From contig CAYPGE010000041.1 in assembly GCA_964409865.1 (NCBI GenBank), forward strand, positions 1-33,266: DNA of 33,266 nucleotides, in the 5' to 3' direction. The stretch comes from Anammoximicrobium sp964409865. Lineage in GTDB: Bacteria > Planctomycetota > Planctomycetia > Pirellulales > Pirellulaceae. Position 1 is the stretch's first letter; each line of letters opens with the position of its first letter. Both the position numbers and the translations under genes were made by a program. Positions 1-7,111 of the stretch are shown here, one piece after another. The notes below the pieces were generated by a model. It ran no database searches and was not told where the DNA came from. It was given only the letters and a program-made list of their open reading frames with translations.

Positions 1-535
1 TCTTGGTGTACTTGATCGCATTCTCGGCCACCACGTCCAGCGCGGCCTGCGAGTGCACGCACAGGTTGTACGCCCTTTCGCGATCGCCCTTGTCCGTCAT
101 CGGAAACATGGCGGGGTCTTTGTCGAACAGGGTTCGCGGCAGCAAGTCGCTCATCGCGTGCAGTTCGTGCTCGACCTGCAGGCCGAGTTGACGGCACGAT
201 TCCAGGAACTGTTGGCCGTCATCTGTCTGCACGAACGCGGCCACCTCGTGCGGAAAGATGTGGGTAGCCACGGTCGACAGCCCCGCCGGCTTGGCCCGCA
301 CCGGCCAGTCCAGCGTCCGCAGGTCGCTCAGCACGACCACCACGCCGCGCGTCAGGAAGAACGGCTCGGCCAGCGCCGGTGTCGCCGCCGGGACGTCGCC
401 CTCCGCCGCGGCAAACGAATCGCGCTTCATCAACGCGGTTCCGGCCACCAATGCCGCTGCGCCGCCCAAGGTCGCAAGCATCTCTCGACGCGAGAACGAT
501 GTTCTGAGTCCCCTGACTGAGGCTTGATTCGTCAT
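1..535 (-). CDS. Tat-exported protein, possibly DUF4838/glycoside-hydrolase-like (partial, C-terminus outside window)
   Basis: The minus strand is open from an ATG at 533-535 to the left edge, giving the first 178 residues. Residues 13-25 carry a twin-arginine signal (S-R-R-E-M-L followed by a Gly/Ala-rich hydrophobic stretch), so the protein is probably exported folded. The rest is a mature N-terminal region with an alpha/beta look, and near the cut end a segment Y-N-L-C-V-H-S-Q-A-A that resembles the segment seen in DUF4838 proteins (GH20-superfamily barrels, often annotated as alpha-glucuronidase-like). That family link is inference. It is divergent from the GH2 gene at 989, and the neighbourhood of secreted glycosidases supports a carbohydrate role. 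No downstream catalytic region is visible because the gene runs off the window. Confidence 0.75.
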   Translation of the reverse strand, partial: MTNQASVRGLRTSFSRREMLATLGGAAALVAGTALMKRDSFAAAEGDVPAATPALAEPFFLTRGVVVVLSDLRTLDWPVRAKPAGLSTVATHIFPHEVAAFVQTDDGQQFLESCRQLGLQVEHELHAMSDLLPRTLFDKDPAMFPMTDKGDRERAYNLCVHSQAALDVVAENAIKYTK

Positions 536-612
536 GGCCGCGTTAGCTCCGATAGAAGACCGAACTGGAACGTAGAGGAATTTGTCTCGAAGGCACAGCG
601 GAAGAGCAGCCC

Positions 613-630
613 GGCTTTCTGGAGAAAGCC
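613..630. repeat. Short perfect hairpin (GGCTTTCT/AGAAAGCC)
   Basis: Eight-base perfect arms at 613-620 and 623-630 with a two-base GG spacer. The same TTTCTGGA/AGAAA vocabulary recurs at 843-874, which suggests related repeat pieces rather than chance. A transcription terminator is unlikely because no T-run follows on either side. Confidence 0.5.
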
Positions 631-707
631 CGACTGCGGGGCCGGGACCGGCTGCTTATCCTAAGCTAGCGGGCGGACTGCAGTCAACTCTGAAAGAGCG
701 CGGTCAA

Positions 708-832
708 GCTGACAGAAAGACCGGGTGACAGAAAAATGACATGCAGAGCCGGGAAGTGGCGCGGCGGTTCTTCTCCATCAGGCGCATCTCGTTCAGTTCC
801 CCATCTTTCTGTCACCCCATCTTTCTGTCAGC
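708..832. repeat. Long inverted repeat with 31-bp arms built on the GACAGAAAGA motif
   Basis: The left arm (708-738) and right arm (802-832) are reverse complements over 31 bases with only three mismatches. Each arm is itself an internal direct repeat of the word TGACAGAAA. A 63-bp spacer with no gene separates them. The structure looks like a lineage-specific palindromic mobile or dispersed repeat, or a large RNA hairpin. It lies between two divergent genes, so it is not a terminator for either. Confidence 0.75.
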
Positions 833-988
833 CTCTTCGAGCTTTCTGGAAAAAAGCCGGACGCTTTCCAGAAAACCGAGCTTCTTCCGTTCCTGGCGGT
901 GGCCACCGTCTGACGGTAAGATGATGAACGGTTCGCGTACTGCCATGCCTCGATGAGCACGACCCCGTTACTGCAGAGAGAACACACG

Positions 989-3232
989 ATGCCGACCAAC
1001 CGCTTATCCCCGCGTTCTTGGACCGCGACGTGCAGGCGACTTGCAATCTGCCTGACATGCCTGTCGCTTCCGCTACTGCGCAGTGTTCCCGCCATGGCCG
1101 AGCGCGACACGCTCCGTCTGGACGGCACCTGGGAAATTGCCGATGGCAAGTCCGCGACCGAGATCCCGGCGGACTTCACGCACCGCGGCCCCGTCCCCGG
1201 AATGGCGAACCTGGCGACGCCGCCGTTTGCGAACGTGGACCGTTTTTTTGCCCGCGAGCAGTTGGCCAATCGCATCCGCTGGAAGCTGTCGCCGCCGGAG
1301 TGGCTCAAGGAGTATTGGAACGGCAAGGTCGATCAGGACCGCGACTATTTCTGGTATCGAACAACGTTCCGCGCGCCGGCCCCGCGGCCGGTGGCGCTGC
1401 TCAAAATCAACAAGGCCCAATTCGGCACGGCCGTGTGGCTGAACGGCCGAAAACTGGGCGAATACGCCGGGTGCTTTACCGCCAGCTACTTCCACCTGGA
1501 GGAAGCCCTCCGCTGGAACGAGGAGAATACGCTGGTCGTGCGCATCGGCGCTCATCCCGCCGTGCTGCCGGATACGTACCCCGCGGGCTCGGATTTCGAG
1601 AAGATCAAGTGGACGCCGGGCATCTACGACAGCGTGTCGCTGATCTTCTGCGACCATCCGCGGATCGAGTCGATTCAAGTCGCGCCGCGAATCGGCAAGG
1701 GGGAGATTACCGTACAGACCAAGCTCCGCAACGGCGGCGCAACGCCGGCGTCCGCGTCGCTGACCCACACGGTGAAAACGTGGAAAGGCGGCGAGCAAGT
1801 CGCCACTGCTTCGCCGCAGGCGATTTCTCTTGCTCCCGGCCAGGAACAGGTCGTCACGCAGACCCTCCCGATTCCCGACGCCCATCTGTGGTCGCCGGAA
1901 GATCCGTTCCTGTACGTGCTGGAATCGAGCACGGGCGGCGACTCGGCCAGTACTCGTTTCGGCATGCGCGAGTTTCGGTTCGACGCCGCGACGAACCGCG
2001 CTTACTTGAACGGCAAGGTATATTACTTGCGCGGCTCGAACATCACGCTGCACCGCTTCTTCGAGGATCCACTGTGCCGGGACCTGCCCTGGAACGACGC
2101 GTGGGTCCGCAAACTGCTCGGCGAGTTGCCCAAGCAGATGCACTGGAATTACTTCCGCTTCTGCATCGGCCCGGTGCCGGATCGCTGGCTGGACATCTGC
2201 GACGAGGTCGGCCTGCTGATCCAGAACGAGTTCTTCGTCTGGACCGGCGGCCCCGGCTGGTACGAGGGCTATTCCCGCACCTACGACGCGGACGAGATGA
2301 TCCGGCAGTACAAGGACTGGATGCGGGACAACTGGAATCACCCCAGTGTTGCCGTGTGGGACGCCAACAACGAGACCAAGAACCCGATGTTCGGCGAGAA
2401 GATCATTCCTGCCGTCCGCCCGCTGGACCTCTCGAACCGCCCCTGGGAGAACAGCTACAATCCGCCGGCCGATCCCCACGACCCGGTCGAGCATCACCCC
2501 TACTTGATGAGCGGCGGCTACTTCGGCGAATTGAAGTTCAAGATGAGTGACCTGGAAACGATGGACAGCAAACCGCGTCCCGGATCGCTGCCGTCCGACG
2601 CGAATCCGCGGCTGATCAACGAATACGGCTGGCTGTGGCTGAACCGGGACGGAACGCCCACCCGGTTGACCGAGCGCGTCTACGAGCAATTGTTAGGAAG
2701 GGACGCCACCCCACGCCAACGACTGGATCTGTGGTCCTACCTGCTGGCCGGCAAGACCGAGTTCTGGCGGGCCCATCGTCAGTACGCGGGGATCATTCAC
2801 TTCGTCTATCTGACCTGCAGCTATCCGGGCGTCTACACGTCGGATCACTTCCGCGACGTCACGAAGCTCGAACTCGATCCCGCCTTTGCCGACTACGTGG
2901 GCCAGGCCTTCCAGCCGCTGGGCGTGTACATCAACTGCTTCCAGCCAAAACTTGCGGCGGGCAGCAGCCGCAGCTTCAAGGTGATGATGGTAAACGACTA
3001 TCCGCAGGCGGTTCGCGGCACGCTGGTTCTGTCCTTGGAGAACAAATCAGGCCAGTCGCTCGCGAAGGCCGAGCAGCGTTTCGAGTTGGCCGCCGGCGGC
3101 GACGCCAGCTACGAATTGCCGCTGACCTTTCCTGCAGCAACCGGCAAATGCGTTCTGAAAGCCATCGCGACGCCCAACGGCGACGGCAAGAGCGAGGCGA
3201 CCATTAGCCGCCGCTGGGTCAAGGTCGAGTGA
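989..3232 (+). CDS. Secreted glycoside hydrolase family 2 protein (beta-galactosidase/glucuronidase/mannosidase type)
   Basis: The 747-residue product has a Sec signal (basic N-terminus, hydrophobic core about residues 16-35, cleavage near A-M-A). The GH2 order follows: a jelly-roll sugar-binding domain (about 45-215), an immunoglobulin-like domain (about 220-330), then the TIM barrel. Barrel landmarks include N-Y-F-R-F and D-I-C-D-E-V-G-L-L, then W-D-A-N-N-E with the expected acid/base Glu462. Glu545 in L-I-N-E-Y-G-W is a plausible nucleophile. A further beta domain closes the protein. I chose ATG 989 over the in-frame ATG at 953 because it is preceded by AGAGAG at 975-980 and gives a normal signal peptide. 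Substrate cannot be read from sequence. It is convergent with the GH20-like gene. Confidence 0.88.
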   Translation: MPTNRLSPRSWTATCRRLAICLTCLSLPLLRSVPAMAERDTLRLDGTWEIADGKSATEIPADFTHRGPVPGMANLATPPFANVDRFFAREQLANRIRWKLSPPEWLKEYWNGKVDQDRDYFWYRTTFRAPAPRPVALLKINKAQFGTAVWLNGRKLGEYAGCFTASYFHLEEALRWNEENTLVVRIGAHPAVLPDTYPAGSDFEKIKWTPGIYDSVSLIFCDHPRIESIQVAPRIGKGEITVQTKLRNGGATPASASLTHTVKTWKGGEQVATASPQAISLAPGQEQVVTQTLPIPDAHLWSPEDPFLYVLESSTGGDSASTRFGMREFRFDAATNRAYLNGKVYYLRGSNITLHRFFEDPLCRDLPWNDAWVRKLLGELPKQMHWNYFRFCIGPVPDRWLDICDEVGLLIQNEFFVWTGGPGWYEGYSRTYDADEMIRQYKDWMRDNWNHPSVAVWDANNETKNPMFGEKIIPAVRPLDLSNRPWENSYNPPADPHDPVEHHPYLMSGGYFGELKFKMSDLETMDSKPRPGSLPSDANPRLINEYGWLWLNRDGTPTRLTERVYEQLLGRDATPRQRLDLWSYLLAGKTEFWRAHRQYAGIIHFVYLTCSYPGVYTSDHFRDVTKLELDPAFADYVGQAFQPLGVYINCFQPKLAAGSSRSFKVMMVNDYPQAVRGTLVLSLENKSGQSLAKAEQRFELAAGGDASYELPLTFPAATGKCVLKAIATPNGDGKSEATISRRWVKVE

Positions 3233-3313
3233 GCAGGGAACGGGGGCGAAGCACTGACAAACGGACGGCCGGGCTCAGCCTCGCATCCGGCCGGCGGAGC
3301 CGGCAAGACAGTG

Positions 3314-3338
3314 CGTTCCCAGGCGGAGCCTGGGAACG
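3314..3338. repeat. Palindromic intergenic repeat, CGTTCCCAGGC/GCCTGGGAACG
   Basis: Perfect 11-base arms (3314-3324 and 3328-3338) flank a GGA spacer in the 123-bp gap between two convergent genes. Translated in any frame it yields the peptide word P-G-S-A-W-E-R or P-G-G-A-W-E-R, familiar from spurious small ORFs in planctomycete genomes, so this is probably a dispersed family. It could act as a bidirectional transcription barrier, though it has no T-run. Confidence 0.7.
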
Positions 3339-3355
3339 AGCTGCCGAACACACCG

Positions 3356-4522
3356 TCAGTGTTCTGTCGGATTGCTGTTTTTCCGGGCGTCCAGTTCCCG
3401 CAACCCGGCGCGGATGGTGGCGGCGATCTGGCGGCCGGTTTCCTGCCGCTTGGCCGTTGCCTGGTCCGCGTCGGGCGTTCCCTCGGCCTTCCAGGCGGCC
3501 AGCAGGTGTTCGCCGTTGCCGCCGGCGGACCAGCCGGTGAACAGGATTCCCAGCATCTTGTCGGTCGCGTCCTGGCGGGCGCAGCGGATCAAGGCCACCG
3601 CCGCGTCCGGCTTTTTCCATGGCGCCGGCAGCACGCGGAATCCCTGCTGCTGGAAGAAACGCACCGAGGGGTAATCCTGGCGGAGTCCGTAGTGCCAATC
3701 GCAGATGATGATGTCCTTGGGGATCAGGCTCAGCGCGGTGTGAGAGCCGGTCTTGCTCGCCTCCCACGAGCCATACGGGAACACGGAGGCATCCAGCAGC
3801 CGATCGCCCCACATCAGCATCTCGACGCCCTTGTTTTTGACCAGGTGTTGGTGCAGACGGTTGACCACGCCGGCAAACAGCTCGCCCTTGTCCTTGCCGC
3901 GGCAGCGCGGGCATTTGTCGTCGCCGATCAGGAACACCTCGTCCATGCCCACGTGCAGGGCGTCGGCGTCGAAGGCATCGATCAACTCGTCCAGCAAATC
4001 GAAGACCACCTTGTCGACCTCGGGCAACGACGGGCACCATTCACGGCAGTAGATGCCCTTGTTGTCCGCCGGGACGTGCGGGGTTTCGTCGAATTGCGGA
4101 TACTTCGTGAGCAGCGCCCCCGTGCGGCTGGACCACGACTGGTGGCCCAGGCAATTGAACAGCGGAATCAGGCGGATCCCGTGCCGACGGCAGAAGTCCG
4201 TCAAGTCGCGGGCCTGGGCCTTGTCCAAACCACGGCACTCCAGTTCCGGATGCGACTGGAAGCGGAATCCGTAGTTGACCTCCAAGACAAGCACGTTCAT
4301 GCGCGCGGGCACCATCAACGTAGTGATCAATTCCTTGGTCACATCCAGGCGCTCTGGCTGCGGGCCGATCAGGTGCAGGGCACGCCAGGCGGGATTTGTC
4401 TCTTGCCAGTTCTCCAGCCACGTTCGGGACGCGGATTCGGCCGCGCTGCCAAGGGGTGTGATGCAACAAAGGGCGACGACCGCCGTCGGCAAGAGACTCA
4501 ACGCAATTCGAGTTCTTTGCAT
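3356..4522 (-). CDS. Secreted GH20-like (beta-N-acetylhexosaminidase superfamily) glycosidase
   Basis: The 388-residue product begins with a Sec-type signal (M-Q-R-T-R then a hydrophobic stretch to about residue 27). The body is a single TIM barrel: a strand with N-V-L-V-L-E-V-N-Y, then R-H-G-I-R-L-I-P-L-F-N with H-Q-S-W, then A-L-H-V-G-M-D-E-V. The D-E pair there sits where GH20 enzymes place the substrate-assisting Asp and the acid/base Glu. A Cys cluster (K-C-P-R-C) follows. It lacks the usual N-terminal GH20b domain, so it is a short barrel-only form. ATG 4522 was chosen because AGGAGA at 4531-4536 lies eight bases upstream; longer frames reach 4597 but add no signal. Substrate is unknown, and DUF4838-like specificity is possible. 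Confidence 0.8.
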   Translation of the reverse strand: MQRTRIALSLLPTAVVALCCITPLGSAAESASRTWLENWQETNPAWRALHLIGPQPERLDVTKELITTLMVPARMNVLVLEVNYGFRFQSHPELECRGLDKAQARDLTDFCRRHGIRLIPLFNCLGHQSWSSRTGALLTKYPQFDETPHVPADNKGIYCREWCPSLPEVDKVVFDLLDELIDAFDADALHVGMDEVFLIGDDKCPRCRGKDKGELFAGVVNRLHQHLVKNKGVEMLMWGDRLLDASVFPYGSWEASKTGSHTALSLIPKDIIICDWHYGLRQDYPSVRFFQQQGFRVLPAPWKKPDAAVALIRCARQDATDKMLGILFTGWSAGGNGEHLLAAWKAEGTPDADQATAKRQETGRQIAATIRAGLRELDARKNSNPTEH

Positions 4523-4706
4523 GGGAGGGTTCTCCTGGAGGGTGTGTGTAGGAAAAACCGAAGGGGCATACTGCCGCCCTTGGCCCTGATTATCCAAGGA
4601 TACAACGGCAAAAACATGGGGGCAGAAGGCAGGGTCGCTTGAGAGAACCGTGAAGTATCAATCCAGGCTGCCCGCGGCTGGCCTGTGCCGATCACGACGA
4701 TCGCAA

Positions 4707-5489
4707 TCACAAGTTCGTAACACTCCCAAAGGCTGGAAGCTCAATGGTCTGACGATCGAGTTCTGCCGGCAGTGAGTGGTGCGTGCGGGTCCCGCAATGG
4801 CAGTGCGTCGGGGCATCTTGCGGGATGGCCGCATACCCTGCCAGATCCTGCTCCGCTCGCAGCAGCGACGTCCGGAGGAGACGTGCGCAGGATATCAACT
4901 TTTCAAGAGCCACAGGATTCTGCGTCTGTTCTTCCGCGAGTTGCAGGAGCCGCGATACCGCTGCCGGACCATTGGCCAGCAATGGCCAGTGGTCCGCCAT
5001 TAGAAGGCGCCTGCATTCCCGCAATTTGACTTTCCGCGGGTCGTCGATGTTGTACGAGGTGTGCGTGTAGGCCGCGTCTGCGTCGCCGGGCTTCGGCTCC
5101 AGGCGATCGCCCACAGCAACGAAATGACCGGCCCACGCTGATGTCGTCGGATCGAGTAGTCTGCCGCCGTGTCTGGCAACGGGAGCGCAGGAACGCGCAC
5201 GATTGCAGAATCGACAGCAGTAGACACAGTTGCGGTATTCGTTCTTCGCGTCTTCGTGGCTGCTCTGAGGGAGAAGGTGCTCAATCCAGGTCAGACCGCT
5301 GCCCTCGATGCCGGCGCCCCGGCCGAAATCGGCCTCGTGAAGCAGACAAAACGGGCACGTAAAGCCGAAGTCCCAGCGCAGGCAGGCGCGATAGGCTTGA
5401 TAACCCTTGACACCATACACGGGGCCAGGTTTGTGACGCCTAGCCGTCGGTTGGGTCGGCGGTGATGTCCGGTCGGGCAATATTCGCAT
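4707..5489 (-). CDS. HNH endonuclease domain protein
   Basis: The 260-residue product has a clear beta-beta-alpha-metal nuclease core: a zinc-knuckle CPFC (Cys45, Cys48), then I-E-H-L-L-P-Q-S with catalytic-type His71, N87 and C-R-F-C-N (Cys92, Cys95, Asn96). This arrangement resembles stand-alone HNH proteins and PtuB-type HNH effectors of defence systems. The C-terminal half is helical with no recognised domain. The ATG at 5489 lies inside the end of the upstream gene (50-base overlap), so translation is probably coupled; a later GTG or TTG start is possible and would keep the HNH core. It is the last gene of a three-gene operon. A DNA target is expected, but whether this is defence, repair or regulation is not shown. 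Confidence 0.8.
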   Translation of the reverse strand: MRILPDRTSPPTQPTARRHKPGPVYGVKGYQAYRACLRWDFGFTCPFCLLHEADFGRGAGIEGSGLTWIEHLLPQSSHEDAKNEYRNCVYCCRFCNRARSCAPVARHGGRLLDPTTSAWAGHFVAVGDRLEPKPGDADAAYTHTSYNIDDPRKVKLRECRRLLMADHWPLLANGPAAVSRLLQLAEEQTQNPVALEKLISCARLLRTSLLRAEQDLAGYAAIPQDAPTHCHCGTRTHHSLPAELDRQTIELPAFGSVTNL

Positions 5490-6624
5490 ACTCGTGTAAC
5501 AACTGGTCGGCCGTCTTCATCAGACGGGATGACTCACCGAGCGGCAGGGAGAGGCCTTGCGCGAAGTGCCGTTCCATAGCCCCCGCTTCCTCCTCCTGAA
5601 GGCGGCGCAGCGAGGCAAGACATTCGTGAATTCTCTTCTGGATGCCAATCTCGCCCGGCCGTTCGATCTGCGCCGAATTGAGCCTCGCCAGTTCGTCGTA
5701 CAGCTCCTCGATCTGAGAAGTGGCGTCGCATTCCTCCCACAACTCGTCAGGCTGACGATGTGCCTGCGGCCCTTGCGTCACGAACTGGCCAGCCAACCCT
5801 TTCGCGAGATGACTACGGACGACCAGCATGCGCAACGGCTCGCAGATTACCGGCAACGCCTGAAGCAGCTCATCTTGGGCCATTGCCGTGGGTACACAGG
5901 ATGGCACGGAACGCGCACGGACGAGAAGGACCCCCAACGGTTCCCGCTCGAAGCCATCCACGCGGGTCGCCACCATGGAACCTGTCGCGTGGCAAGAACT
6001 CGCTTCCGAAGTCATGGAACGGAACCGAGGGTCCAGCGTCGGCATCCACGAAATGGCCGTTCCGTCGCGCAGGGCGATCTCAGCCAGTTCGGCCCCGACA
6101 TCCAGAGTGTCGATCTTCGGCACAGCGCAGCAGCGCCCGTCTTGACTGCCGTAGGCGGGTTCCAGTTCTTGCGTGGAGGTCACGAGAAAGAGAAGCGTGC
6201 CCTGGGACTCGAAAGGCGCAGCGACTGTCTTTGCGATGTCGATGAATTCCTGCTCCAGTCGCTCCAGTTGCTCGCAGATCGCCAGGTCCAACGTGGCAAT
6301 GAGACAAGCAACGGCGGTCTCGAAGTCCTGTCCCGGCGTAGACTGTTTGAAGAAGTTCGTCTCGGGGCTGCCCAGCACGCCGATCAATTCGTCCCACGAG
6401 AGGTCCCTGTCGGCCAAAGCCTTGAGGGCCGCCGACAGCATGCATTTTCGATGCTCCGAGGCGTTGGCCGGCAATTCCCACGATGCAAGCCGATGGAAGT
6501 TGCTCTCTATGTCCGCAACGCAGTCCCATGCCCATTTTGCAGTCGCGGTGGGCACCAGCGCCTTGTGGGATCTCGGCGTTTCCGGTCGAACGGGCGGCTT
6601 AGGCAGCGTTTCTTGTTTGGACAC
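5440..6624 (-). CDS. Unrecognised 394-residue protein with a GAF-like core and C-terminal helices
   Basis: I do not recognise this family. Residues 1-30 are Pro-rich and probably disordered, and 30-135 are helical. Residues about 170-275 have a GAF-like rhythm: A-L-R-D-G-T-A-I-S-W, L-D-P-R-F, then a strand pair with G-S-M-V-A-T and E-P-L-G-V-L-L-V, then a closing helix. Residues 295-385 are charged and likely coiled coil. No signal peptide or membrane segment is present. Translation starts at GTG 6624, with GGATGGAG about ten bases upstream inside the end of the preceding small gene (26-base overlap). The product overlaps the HNH gene downstream, so the three are almost certainly one operon. 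A ligand- or signal-sensing subunit for the HNH protein is inference only. Confidence 0.7.
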   Translation of the reverse strand: MSKQETLPKPPVRPETPRSHKALVPTATAKWAWDCVADIESNFHRLASWELPANASEHRKCMLSAALKALADRDLSWDELIGVLGSPETNFFKQSTPGQDFETAVACLIATLDLAICEQLERLEQEFIDIAKTVAAPFESQGTLLFLVTSTQELEPAYGSQDGRCCAVPKIDTLDVGAELAEIALRDGTAISWMPTLDPRFRSMTSEASSCHATGSMVATRVDGFEREPLGVLLVRARSVPSCVPTAMAQDELLQALPVICEPLRMLVVRSHLAKGLAGQFVTQGPQAHRQPDELWEECDATSQIEELYDELARLNSAQIERPGEIGIQKRIHECLASLRRLQEEEAGAMERHFAQGLSLPLGESSRLMKTADQLLHEYANIARPDITADPTDG

Positions 6625-6850
6625 GGTGGTTGTGCTCCATCCCCAGCGCGGCAGACGCGTGCAACAAGAGCCGATCCACGGCCGCCGGCAAGGCCTGGCG
6701 GATATGGTCGAGTCGAACCATGTTGGCCCCGGAGGCCCGTGCTAGCTTCGTCGCCTCGCAGTGGAGTTCTCGAGCGAACTCGCGCTTCCATTCGACGGCG
6801 GCAAGAGCGGCTTCCAACTCAACCGCCAATTGCTTTTCCAAAGCTAGCAT
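6599..6850 (-). CDS. Small helical protein with a histone-like alpha2-loop-alpha3 pattern
   Basis: The 83-residue product is almost entirely helical. Residues about 26-57 (R-E-F-A-R-E-L-H-C-E-A-T-K-L-A-R-A-S-G, then V-R-L-D-H-I-R-Q-A-L) match the spacing and many residues of the long helix, loop and third helix of archaeal histones such as HMfB (E-A-I-K-L-A-R-H-A-G, then I-K-A-E-D-I-E-L-A). A first short helix is not obvious, so the fold assignment is tentative. ATG 6850 is preferred because GGGGAG lies six bases upstream; a TTG at 6883 would add 11 residues. It is the first gene of the operon with the GAF-like and HNH genes. Alternatives are a generic coiled coil or a small DNA-binding antitoxin-like protein. 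Confidence 0.6.
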   Translation of the reverse strand: MLALEKQLAVELEAALAAVEWKREFARELHCEATKLARASGANMVRLDHIRQALPAAVDRLLLHASAALGMEHNHRVQTRNAA

Positions 6851-6870
6851 GGCGAACTCCCCGCGTCCAT

Positions 6871-6888
6871 CCTGTCTGACCAAACAGG
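6871..6888. promoter_or_regulatory. Possible operator palindrome upstream of the three-gene operon
   Basis: CCTGTCTG and CAAACAGG form arms that match at seven of eight positions around a two-base AC centre. The site lies 21-38 bases upstream of the ATG of the histone-like gene, in a position where a repressor could block transcription. No matching second copy was found. Chance occurrence cannot be excluded. Confidence 0.3.
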
Positions 6889-7111
6889 CGGATTTTTAGC
6901 AGTCTACGGGGGGTCACGCAAGGTCGATTCAAAAGATGTCTCGGCTAATCCCGGTGTCTTGACCGCCACGCAACGTGAACCTCACAATGGGGCGATCGAT
7001 CTGGACGGCGCTGAAAGTAGACTTCGACCTGAGGGCGTCCAGGCGGAGGGTGGATCTTCGCTCCCGATGGTTGAGGCTGTAATCGGTCGCCCTCCTGACT
7101 GCGAGACATCC

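Larger units (their letters stand above)
536..988. other. Intergenic region with several inverted repeats between divergent genes
   Basis: This 453-bp stretch separates the divergent starts at 535 (-) and 989 (+), and I see no convincing gene in it. It contains at least three inverted repeats: a short hairpin at 613-630 (GGCTTTCT/AGAAAGCC), the 31-bp-arm element at 708-832, and a third pair, TTTCTGGAAA at 843-852 with TTTCCAGAAA at 865-874. Short frames across it are low-complexity shadows. Promoters for both flanking genes must lie here, but no clear -35/-10 pair stands out. Confidence 0.6.

Noticed and set aside
1073..2689. 538-codon minus-strand frame opposite the GH2 gene
   Set aside because: No recognised motif and typical high-GC antisense composition.
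3311..4642. 443-codon plus-strand frame opposite the GH20-like gene
   Set aside because: No domain; the minus strand has a signal peptide, GH20 motif and Shine-Dalgarno.
5557..6879. 440-codon plus-strand frame opposite the three-gene operon
   Set aside because: Arg/Pro-rich shadow of GC-rich coding DNA; the minus-strand genes have domains, ribosome sites and overlapping spacing.
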